Shown in pieces: positions 1 through 5,445 of a stretch of DNA of 11,567 nt. The stretch spans positions 1 through 11,567 of the forward strand of contig NZ_JADAKK010000039.1 of NCBI RefSeq assembly GCF_020278625.1, given 5' to 3'. Below the pieces are notes generated by a model. That model was not told where the DNA came from and searched no databases. It saw nothing but the letters and a program-made list of their open reading frames with translations. Both the position numbers and the translations under genes were made by a program. The stretch is from Wolbachia endosymbiont of Mansonella ozzardi. GTDB taxonomy: Bacteria > Pseudomonadota > Alphaproteobacteria > Rickettsiales > Anaplasmataceae. Numbering within the stretch: position 1 is the first letter of the stretch; each line of letters opens with the position of its first letter.

Positions 1-509
1 ATTCTGAGTATGTAAATGCTATAATCCATTATAGACAAGGAAAGATAGAAGAGGCTATTGCCATAGTTGATTCATTAGTTCAAAAGTCACGTAATGATCC
101 ATACTTATATGAATTAAAAGCAGAAATGCTGCACAAGGCAGGGAATTTAGGTAAAGCAATAAAAATGTATGAAGAATCGCTTAGGTATTTATCTGAGAAA
201 GACAGTTATTTGGTGAAACTTGCATTATCCCATACTTTATTGTTGCACGGTGATGTAAAGAAAGCAATTTTTTACTTGGAACAGACCGTAAATATAGAAC
301 CAAATAATGCCTTCGTCTGGAAATATTTAAGTATTGCATATAAGCGTAATGCCGATGCAGCAATGTATTATTTTGCTTTAACAAAAAAGGCTTGTATTGA
401 AGGTAACTTAAGACAATTTATGAAATATGCTGAGTTAGCTGTCAAAACTTTACCAAAAGACAGCCCTTACTTATTGCAAATTGAAGACATGAAACGATTT
501 AATGGATAA
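1..509 (+). CDS. TPR-repeat C-terminal part of a probable M48 (BepA-like) metalloprotease, 5' truncated by the window
   Basis: The reading frame is open from base 3, upstream of the first internal ATG at 126, so this is the tail (168 codons) of a gene that starts outside the window. It consists of helical TPR-like units with the usual alternation of small and aromatic residues, such as EEAIAIVDSLV, GNLGKAIKMYEESL, GDVKKAIFYLEQTVNIEPNN and WKYLSIAYKR. The ending, with an A-rich helix, 'AELAVKTLPKDSPYLLQIEDM' style (LP, SP, then a D-M/I near the stop), matches the C-terminal TPR region of alphaproteobacterial M48 proteases. Those are periplasmic enzymes that degrade or chaperone misassembled outer-membrane proteins. 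The HExxH catalytic domain would lie upstream and is not visible, so the protease assignment rests on the tail alone. Another TPR protein remains possible. The gene converges on the virB2-like gene with 26 bases between the stops. Confidence 0.7.
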   Translation, partial: SEYVNAIIHYRQGKIEEAIAIVDSLVQKSRNDPYLYELKAEMLHKAGNLGKAIKMYEESLRYLSEKDSYLVKLALSHTLLLHGDVKKAIFYLEQTVNIEPNNAFVWKYLSIAYKRNADAAMYYFALTKKACIEGNLRQFMKYAELAVKTLPKDSPYLLQIEDMKRFNG

Positions 510-535
510 CAAAAAGCTTTAGTACACCATCACTT

Positions 536-886
536 TTAAGGGCCATTTTGTCCACACTGGTCCAACGTTTTTTTGACTTCATCGTTTACATTGGGTATAA
601 CTTTCATTATGATTGTCTTAGCGCCAAAAAATACACCACAAAATATACCTAAAGCAAAGAGAGCTGGCCAAGGCATTCTGCCAAATATTGCAAGCAAGGA
701 TGCACCTATTATTACTACTGTCATGAGTGGACCACCTATCCCCCAAACATAACCAATAATATTACATATTACTTGGGCAGTTGTGTCATTGATACCAGCA
801 CTACCAACGCTGGAGGCATCTGAATCACCTGATAAGAACAACACCAAACATAAGACATTAAAAAATTTTTTTATTGTAGAGCTCAT
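536..886 (-). CDS. virB2: VirB2/TrbC-family type IV secretion pilin-like protein
   Basis: This 116-aa protein has the VirB2 layout. An N-terminal signal-like stretch (KK at 6-7, hydrophobic 8-19, small residues near 24-26) is followed by two membrane segments at about 43-66 and 72-92. They are joined by a short basic turn, GRMPW (69-73), which resembles the conserved loop of VirB2/TrbC pilins. VirB2 is the major subunit of the type IV secretion pilus and sits in the inner membrane before assembly. The start is supported by an AGAGG ribosome site (complement of 894-898) 7 bases before the ATG. Cys41 and Cys111 are present. The tail after 95 is polar, longer than in minimal pilins. The gene lies alone downstream of fabG on the same strand, with no other vir gene in the window. 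Rickettsiales are known to scatter their vir genes. Confidence 0.82.
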   Translation of the reverse strand: MSSTIKKFFNVLCLVLFLSGDSDASSVGSAGINDTTAQVICNIIGYVWGIGGPLMTVVIIGASLLAIFGRMPWPALFALGIFCGVFFGAKTIIMKVIPNVNDEVKKTLDQCGQNGP

Positions 887-911
887 TTTTTTGCCTCTAA
901 ATAATAAACTA

Positions 912-937
912 GTGTAATAAAAACAATTTTATTACAC
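912..937. terminator. AT-rich 11-bp hairpin between fabG and virB2
   Basis: GTGTAATAAAA at 912-922 and TTTTATTACAC at 927-937 are perfect inverted repeats around a 4-base loop (ACAA). The hairpin lies just upstream of the virB2-like gene and downstream of fabG, both on the minus strand. It could stop fabG transcription, or act as a 5' UTR or operator element for the pilin gene. There is no clean U-tract on either strand, so a terminator role is only one reading. Confidence 0.4.
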
Positions 938-950
938 ATATTTATCTTAA

Positions 951-977
951 AGTAAAATTTATGGTTTGTCCATAAAT
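951..977 (-). terminator. fabG: Probable intrinsic terminator of fabG
   Basis: Perfect 8-bp arms, ATTTATGG (957-964) and CCATAAAT (970-977), flank a 5-base loop just after the fabG stop. Read on the minus strand, the hairpin runs straight into TTTTAC, a short U-rich tail. The stem is AT-rich and so weak, but position and orientation fit termination of fabG before the virB2-like gene. Confidence 0.5.
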
Positions 978-986
978 AAGGTATCA

Positions 987-1721
987 CTACATAAATAAAC
1001 CGCCATTAATGTTCAACACATGCCCTGTTATATATTTTGCTTCATCACTTGCTAAAAATAGAATTCCTGCTGCTATTTCTTCTCCCGTCCCCATTTTTTT
1101 CATTGGAATATTATCTAGTATTTTTTTCTTCTGTTCTTCAGCTAAAACTTCAGTCATTTTAGTATCTATAAACCCAGGAGCAATACAATTTACTGTTATA
1201 TTGCGGCTTGCAACTTCTTCTGCTATGGACTTACTCATGGCTATTATTCCAGCTTTTGATGCTGCATAATTTGCCTGCCCAGCATTCCCTGTTAACCCTA
1301 CTATTGAAGAAATATTTATAATCCTTCCCCAATTATTCTTAATTAGTTTCCTGCATGCTTCTCTATTTAGTTTAAACGTAGAACTCAAGTTAATATCAAT
1401 CACTTTTTGCCATGCTTCATCTGTCATTCTCAGCAATAAACTATCTTGTGTAATGCCTGCATTACATACGAGGCCGTCAAAACCTTCCATCAACTCATTT
1501 GCCCTATTTATCAGCTGGTGTACTTCCTCAGCATTTAATAAGTTGCAAGGAAATATATAAACATTTTTTTCATATAGTTTAGCAACTTCTTCTAGGGCTT
1601 CTTTTTTTGTACCAGAAATACATAGAATTGCTCCAGCTTTATGCATAGTTTTTACAATTGCCTGCCCTATTCCACCTGATGCACCAGTAATCAGGAATTT
1701 TCTGCCTTTTAATCGAAACAT
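987..1721 (-). CDS. fabG: 3-oxoacyl-[acyl-carrier-protein] reductase FabG
   Basis: This 244-aa short-chain dehydrogenase has the usual FabG length. It reduces 3-oxoacyl-ACP to 3-hydroxyacyl-ACP with NADPH in the type II fatty acid synthesis cycle, in the cytosol. Visible motifs are the nucleotide-binding TGASGGIG (12-19), CNAG (86-89), the catalytic Asn111 in DIN, Ser139 in NISSIVG, and the YxxxK pair Tyr152/Lys156 in NYAASKAG. PGFIDTKMT (182-190) and the C-terminal TGHVLNINGG (232-241) are also characteristic. The Ser-Tyr spacing of 13 equals that of E. coli FabG. The start is the only ATG before the Rossmann fold; no clear Shine-Dalgarno precedes it. It is divergent from the hlyD-like gene across a 227-base spacer (1722-1948), in which I see no gene and no convincing promoter. 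Confidence 0.96.
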   Translation of the reverse strand: MFRLKGRKFLITGASGGIGQAIVKTMHKAGAILCISGTKKEALEEVAKLYEKNVYIFPCNLLNAEEVHQLINRANELMEGFDGLVCNAGITQDSLLLRMTDEAWQKVIDINLSSTFKLNREACRKLIKNNWGRIINISSIVGLTGNAGQANYAASKAGIIAMSKSIAEEVASRNITVNCIAPGFIDTKMTEVLAEEQKKKILDNIPMKKMGTGEEIAAGILFLASDEAKYITGHVLNINGGLFM

Positions 1722-1948
1722 AATAACGTCGTTTTATCTGATTACTAACAGAGCATTGTCTAGTTGGCAATGGATTTTTTGCATGATACAAGCAGCTTAG
1801 ATCTATGACAGCTAAGTCAGATTAAGATATGCAAGAATTGTTACTAAATAGTTTATTCTGGCATTTTGCAGTCCAAATGAAGTCCATAAGTCATAGATTC
1901 TTTGTTTGTGTATGTTATCTTAACATTAACGCCAGTTCACAGTAATAT

Positions 1949-3466
1949 ATGATAAGCAAGTTAAAAAAACTTAGCGCTGGATTCTCTTTGACAGGTCCAC
2001 TTGGCCATAGTGATAATATAAACATGCAAGGAACGAAAAATAAAAAGAAGTACCCAAGATTTTTGGATAAAACGTTCGCATTAATTGATGCGGTGGTAAG
2101 TTTTATTTTAAAACGCGAGGGTAATAACGTAAATGAGGTCCTAAGAGTAACATGGGGACCACTGTTTTTTGGTTTGATAGTGATACTCATTTTTTTTGGA
2201 ATAGGTGGTATCTGGTCAGCTATAGCTCCAATTGATGGGGCAGTGCATGCAAGTGGAGAAGTTGTTGTATCTTCAAACAGGAAAATAGTTCAACATCTGG
2301 GTGGAGGAATAATAAGTAAAATTTTGGTCAAAGAAGGCCAAGCAGTTAAAAAAGATGAGCCTTTAGTTTTGTTAAGTGATGTTAACGAGAAGGCGAATTT
2401 GAGTATAATAAAAGAAAAACTCTTATCACTTTTAGCAACTGAAGCAAGACTTATTGTTACTAGCGAAGGCTTAGACACAATTGAATTTCCTGATGAAGTC
2501 AAAGAATTGTCTGATGGCAATCTTGCAAACAAAGTGATGAAAAATCAGATAAGATTACTTGATTCCCAGAACAAGAGTATATTGGGAAAAACTGACATAC
2601 TGCAACAGCGTATAAGACAGTTACATGATGAGCTAGTAGGACTGAATTCTCAATTGGATGCAGCTCTCAAGCAATATGACTTAATAGCTGAGGAGTTAGA
2701 AACAAAAAGGCAGCTTCTTAGCGGTGGTCACATAGGTAAGTCACACATCTTGGCTTTAGAAAAGCAGTGTGCTGAAATTGAAGGTAGAGTTGGTCATTAC
2801 CGTGCTGCAATATCTCAAGTGCAACAAAAAATTGGAGAAAAAGAGTTAGAGATCATAAATGTGAAGAATGATGCTCAGGAAAGAGCAAACATTGAGCTTA
2901 AGGAAGTTAGTACGTCTATTGCTGACTTGAGGGAAAGGTTGATGGTTGCAGAAGATGCATTAGCACGCACAGTTATTAGATCGCCTCAAAACGGAATAAT
3001 TACGGATATACGGTACCATACGGAAGGTGGTGTTATACAGCCTGGTGTACCGATTATGAGCGTAGTGCCATCTAATGATGATTTAATAATAGATGCTAAA
3101 ATTCAGACTAGAAATATAGAGGAGATACTGTCAGCACAAAAAAAAGATAGCAATATAGTCTCTATTGACGGATTGGAAGGGCTAAAGGTGAAAGTAAGGC
3201 TGAGTGCTTATAGCGCACGTCGTTTAAGTTTAATTAACGGTATAGTAAACCATATTTCTCCTGATGCCCTTGACGATCCAAGGTTAGGACGTTATTATTT
3301 AATACGTGTGGTGATACCAAAGTCAGAGCTTGCTCAATTCAAAAATGTATATCTACATCCTGGTATGCCAGCAGAAGTGTATATAGTTACTCAATCCCGT
3401 ACTCTTTTGTCATTCTTATTTACACCTATAATTGCAACAGTTGATAGGTCTTTTATAGAAAGGTAG
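1949..3466 (+). CDS. HlyD-family type I secretion membrane fusion (periplasmic adaptor) protein
   Basis: The protein is 505 aa, somewhat longer than a typical HlyD/PrtE adaptor (about 430-480 aa) because of an extra N-terminal cytosolic stretch. In order: a basic N-terminus (1-70), one membrane segment (about 71-91), the first lipoyl half with GEVVVSSNRKIVQHLGGGIISKI-like sequence (103-125, then VKEGQAVKKDEPLV), a long coiled coil (about 147-340), the second lipoyl half RSPQNGIITDI...GGVIQPGVPIM (344-370), a beta-barrel region, and the family ending PGMPAEVYI (471-479) with RTLLSFLFTPI (484-494). Such adaptors bridge an inner-membrane ABC exporter to a TolC channel. Neither partner is adjacent. 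Met26 (2024) is an alternative start; neither start has a clear ribosome site. A small stem (CACTT/AAGTG) follows the stop at 3470-3483, without a U-tract. Confidence 0.92.
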   Translation: MISKLKKLSAGFSLTGPLGHSDNINMQGTKNKKKYPRFLDKTFALIDAVVSFILKREGNNVNEVLRVTWGPLFFGLIVILIFFGIGGIWSAIAPIDGAVHASGEVVVSSNRKIVQHLGGGIISKILVKEGQAVKKDEPLVLLSDVNEKANLSIIKEKLLSLLATEARLIVTSEGLDTIEFPDEVKELSDGNLANKVMKNQIRLLDSQNKSILGKTDILQQRIRQLHDELVGLNSQLDAALKQYDLIAEELETKRQLLSGGHIGKSHILALEKQCAEIEGRVGHYRAAISQVQQKIGEKELEIINVKNDAQERANIELKEVSTSIADLRERLMVAEDALARTVIRSPQNGIITDIRYHTEGGVIQPGVPIMSVVPSNDDLIIDAKIQTRNIEEILSAQKKDSNIVSIDGLEGLKVKVRLSAYSARRLSLINGIVNHISPDALDDPRLGRYYLIRVVIPKSELAQFKNVYLHPGMPAEVYIVTQSRTLLSFLFTPIIATVDRSFIER

Positions 3467-3501
3467 CTCACTTGTTAAAGTGAATAGAAGCAAAAAAAAC
3501 A

Positions 3502-3603
3502 CTTGACGAATTTTTTCAACTCCCTTATCATGATAATGAAGCTATTTGTTTAAGTTTCCAATCTGTGTAGGTTAAAATGACAAAAAAGCTTGTATTTGGC
3601 GTA
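3502..3603 (+). repeat. Promoter/leader/small-ORF module, copy 1
   Basis: This block recurs at 11451-11552 at a constant offset of 7949 bases with no indel. The match covers the -35, the 17-base spacer length, the -10, the 45-base leader (38 of 45 bases identical by eye) and the first nine codons of a short ORF. The sequence diverges after codon 9-10. Conservation is strongest in the leader and ORF start and weakest within the promoter spacer, which suggests a functional module rather than a very recent duplication. Confidence 0.8.
3503..3531 (+). promoter_or_regulatory. Sigma70-type promoter of the 26-aa ORF
   Basis: TTGACG (3503-3508), a 17-base spacer and TATCAT (3526-3531) form a near-consensus promoter. 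The -10 lies inside a perfect 12-base palindrome, TTATCATGATAA (3525-3536), which could be an operator, although the palindrome is degraded in the second copy. Transcription would start near 3538, giving a leader of about 40 bases before the ATG at 3577. Confidence 0.65.
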
Positions 3604-3657
3604 CTGTGTCCGCTACATATCTTTATAGGACTTTGGGCTTTTACTTATACAAGCTGA
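3577..3657 (+). CDS. Small hydrophobic peptide ORF, 26 aa, repeated at the window end
   Basis: The ORF runs from ATG to TGA with an AGG ribosome-site core (3569-3572) just upstream, behind a good promoter. The peptide begins MTKKLVFGVL, has two lysines then a hydrophobic stretch (about 5-21) and ends WAFTYTS, so it would be a single-span membrane peptide. Its start matches that of the ORF at 11526. In the first ten codons the differences are one conservative change (Lys to Arg) and two silent ones, which suggests selection on the protein. Codon 11 differs (Cys versus Leu). I do not recognise the peptide and assign no function. It could be a true microprotein or a leader peptide. A hairpin (3643-3672) covers its stop codon. 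Confidence 0.5.
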   Translation: MTKKLVFGVLCPLHIFIGLWAFTYTS

Positions 3658-3672
3658 AGCGCGCTTATAAGT
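3643..3672 (+). promoter_or_regulatory. Hairpin spanning the small ORF stop codon
   Basis: ACTTATA (3643-3649) pairs with TATAAGT (3666-3672), and inner pairs with small bulges extend the stem to a loop holding the TGA at 3655-3657. A stem placed over the end of a short ORF would be opened by translating ribosomes, as in attenuators. That role is inference. Confidence 0.35.
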
Positions 3673-3711
3673 CGTTTAAGACATCACCCAATGCCGGATT
3701 TTAAAGTAGAG

Positions 3712-3754
3712 AGTAGAATAACTAGCTAACTCAGGGTTCTATTGTCTTTTTTTT
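3712..3754 (+). terminator. Candidate Rho-independent terminator of the small ORF transcript
   Basis: AGTAGAAT (3712-3719) pairs with GTTCTATT (3736-3743), including two G-T wobbles, around a 16-base loop. Three bases later comes a run of eight T (3747-3754). The stem is modest, but the arrangement fits an intrinsic terminator giving a transcript of roughly 215 bases from the promoter at 3503-3531. Confidence 0.45.
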
Positions 3755-3759
3755 CTGCC

Positions 3760-3777
3760 TGGTAAATTTCTTAAGTA
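3760..3777 (+). repeat. 18-base direct repeat, copy 1
   Basis: TGGTAAATTTCTTAAGTA occurs here and identically at 3955-3972. Each copy lies shortly after a poly-T run (3747-3754 and 3930-3938). The two copies bracket the RNA-fold candidate at 3796-3890. Confidence 0.75.
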
Positions 3778-3795
3778 CCATAGCTTAGACTAGTT

Positions 3796-3890
3796 GCGTT
3801 TAAAAGCGCTAATTTGCAGCATCAACGTCTACAGTTTGGGTTATTTGCATTTTAAAAGTAGCTGAATCGTAGCGTTGAGAGCAAAAACGC
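3796..3890. other. Candidate structured RNA (long nested stem)
   Basis: Four segments pair in strict nested order. GCGTTT (3796-3801) pairs with AAACGC (3885-3890), TTGC (3814-3817) with GCAA (3881-3884), TCAACG (3822-3827) with CGTTGA (3873-3878), and CTAC (3829-3832) with GTAG (3869-3872). This gives about 20 Watson-Crick pairs with small internal loops around a 36-base terminal loop. A T9 run follows 40 bases later. The fold could belong to a small RNA or a long 5'/3' UTR. The strand is undetermined, since the pairing works on both. No known RNA family was recognised. Confidence 0.35.
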
Positions 3891-3954
3891 CTATATTCTA
3901 GGTACATATAAATAATTAGTCACCAACGGTTTTTTTTTACTTTCCTTTCTCACT

Positions 3955-3972
3955 TGGTAAATTTCTTAAGTA
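3955..3972 (+). repeat. 18-base direct repeat, copy 2
   Basis: Identical to TGGTAAATTTCTTAAGTA at 3760-3777. It follows the T9 run at 3930-3938 by 16 bases, whereas the first copy follows its T8 run by 5 bases. Confidence 0.75.
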
Positions 3973-4357
3973 TAAAGATTATACCAATTTTCGTTATCAA
4001 ACAAGATACATAATAAATTTGCTGAACCTCTAAATCGCAGGGAAACTTTTTAATTTACCATTGAGATTTGTTATAAGATTCTATTTACTTCTCTAAAAAT
4101 TTTGTTTACAGAGCTTAATAACTCAGTTAGTCCTTGTGGAAAGCCGAAGGTGCATTTGCTTCAAGTTTCGAGTGCTTTAATACTCCAAAATAATAGAAAA
4201 GGTGCTAAATAAAAAATTTTATATTGGTTACAAGTAGTATACTTTATGATTATTTTCTATAATATGTAAACTACATATACTACTACAGGCATTAAAAGTT
4301 AATTAATAAAGTATAGTATATTACATAAATTATGATGCAGGTTTTTATACTTACAGA

Positions 4358-4467
4358 TAAGTAAATTTGTTATGAAGTTTAATAGTGTCTGTTACTGCTT
4401 TTAGGTGTGAGGCTAGAGGGTTATTAGCAGTAACAGACACTATTAAACTTATTATAGAATTTACTTA
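4358..4467. repeat. Perfect 25-bp inverted repeat with outer 10-bp arms
   Basis: The arms at 4375-4399 and 4426-4450 are exact reverse complements over 25 bases (left arm begins AAGTTTAATAGTGTC and ends TTACTGCT), with a 26-base loop. Outside them, TAAGTAAATT (4358-4367) and AATTTACTTA (4458-4467) are also exact complements across a 7/7 mismatched interval. The whole can form a stem of 35 pairs. No U-tract follows on either strand, so it does not look like an ordinary terminator. TTAT at 4370-4373 and 4452-4455 could be a target duplication of a miniature transposable element, but this is weak in AT-rich DNA. Confidence 0.75.
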
Positions 4468-4603
4468 AAGTAAATACTTAACTAAAAATATTACAATATT
4501 TTTACTTAAAATAGATTCATGTAAATGCTTTTTCCCCTAAGTTAGTAATATATTGTTATATCTATAAAATCCTAAAAAATTATTAATCATTGCTAATCTC
4601 TGT

Positions 4604-4632
4604 TTGCATAGTAAGTTTATATATACTATTAT
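4604..4632 (+). promoter_or_regulatory. coxB: Promoter of the coxB-coxA-ctaB operon
   Basis: TTGCAT (4604-4609), a 17-base spacer and TATTAT (4627-4632) make a good sigma70 promoter. A start near 4640 would leave a leader of only about 26 bases before the coxB ATG. Confidence 0.55.
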
Positions 4633-4665
4633 ACGATATGTCACTTAGTTTTACAGCAAACAAAT

Positions 4666-5430
4666 ATGGTGAAGTTATTTGTATTATTGATAATGTTTTA
4701 CTCGAGTACATCAGTTGCTTCTGCTCCTACCTCCTGGCAGTTTGGATTTCCTTCTCCTGCAACCGAGATAATGGAAGCTGTAGTTAAGTCACATTCGTTT
4801 GTGACGAGTGTAATGATTGCAGTAATGCTTTTCGTGTGGGCACTGCTTGCTTATGTAGTATTCCGTTTTCGTAAGAGCAAAGTGAAGAATATAAGTAAAA
4901 CAAATCATAATATCCTTTTAGAAATCGTCTGGTTTGTTATACCAATGATTATTGTTGGAGTATTGGCCTTTAAAAATGCTGAATTAATTAAGCTACAGGA
5001 AAAGGTACCAAAGGCTGACATAACACTGAAAGTTATTGGTCGTCAATGGTATTGGAGCTATCAGTATCCAGAATATCAAAGTGTGTCATTTGACAGCTAT
5101 ATTAAGGAAAAAGATGACTTTAGCGAAGGAGATTTGAAGTTATTCTCTGTTGACAATAACGTTGTTTTACCTATCAATACTAACGTTCGCTTACAAGTGA
5201 CGGCAGGAGATGTGATACATAGCTGGGGAATACCAGCTTTCGGTGTAAAAATTGATGCGATACCAGGAAGACTAAATGAAGCATGGTTTAATGTCAAAAA
5301 GCCTGGTATTTATTATGGGCAATGTTATGAATTGTGTGGTCAAGGTCATGGGTTTATGCCAATTGTTGTTGAAGCAGTAAGTAAAGAAGATTTTAGTAAG
5401 TGGATCAAAAATAAAAAATTAGTGAGTTAA
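4666..5430 (+). CDS. coxB: Cytochrome c oxidase subunit II
   Basis: This 254-aa protein is the electron-accepting subunit of an aa3-type oxidase. Its periplasmic CuA centre takes electrons from cytochrome c. A signal peptide (KLFVLLIMFYSSTSVASA, about 3-20) precedes two membrane helices (about 48-70 and 86-105). The cupredoxin domain carries the aromatic path QWYWSYQYPE. The CuA ligands are all present: His185 in VIHSWGIP, then Cys220, Glu222, Cys224, His228 and Met231 in CYELCGQGHGFM. No strong Shine-Dalgarno precedes the ATG at 4666, but the signal peptide starts directly there. An overlapping upstream ATG at 4638 is in another frame. coxA follows after 15 bases. Confidence 0.97.
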   Translation: MVKLFVLLIMFYSSTSVASAPTSWQFGFPSPATEIMEAVVKSHSFVTSVMIAVMLFVWALLAYVVFRFRKSKVKNISKTNHNILLEIVWFVIPMIIVGVLAFKNAELIKLQEKVPKADITLKVIGRQWYWSYQYPEYQSVSFDSYIKEKDDFSEGDLKLFSVDNNVVLPINTNVRLQVTAGDVIHSWGIPAFGVKIDAIPGRLNEAWFNVKKPGIYYGQCYELCGQGHGFMPIVVEAVSKEDFSKWIKNKKLVS

Positions 5431-5445
5431 ATTGGGAGTATAGAT

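Larger units (their letters stand above)
3658..4603. other. Long non-coding stretch between the small ORF and coxB
   Basis: No ORF with coding character is visible on either strand in these roughly 950 bases. Contents in order: a terminator-like hairpin ending in T8, two copies of an 18-base direct repeat 195 bases apart, a long RNA-fold candidate between them, a T9 run at 3930-3938, a 9-bp inverted repeat (4233-4241/4276-4284), and a perfect 25-bp inverted repeat (4375-4450). One frame is open without a start codon at about 4050-4209 and looks fortuitous. The 3' half (after about 4200) is extremely AT-rich. No tRNA, rRNA or transposase remnant was recognised. Confidence 0.6.

Noticed and set aside
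1722..1948. Search for a divergent promoter or RNA between fabG and hlyD
   Set aside because: No -35/-10 pair with good spacing and no strong fold stood out; only short chance complementarities such as CTTAG/CTAAG.
3470..3483. Small stem after the hlyD stop as its terminator
   Set aside because: Only five base pairs and followed by A-rich rather than T-rich sequence on the plus strand.
4120..4200. Possible tRNA-like segment containing TTTCGAGT
   Set aside because: No acceptor stem or D/anticodon arms could be paired around it, and the T-arm lacks the GG/CC closing stem.
4050..4209. Open frame of about 53 codons on the plus strand in the hlyD-coxB gap
   Set aside because: It has no ATG/GTG/TTG start with a ribosome site at its beginning, no recognisable domain, and a length expected by chance in this composition.
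4590..4787. 65-codon plus-strand ORF overlapping the coxB start
   Set aside because: It lies over the coxB promoter and signal peptide in another frame. The coxB frame has full family motifs, so this is a shadow.
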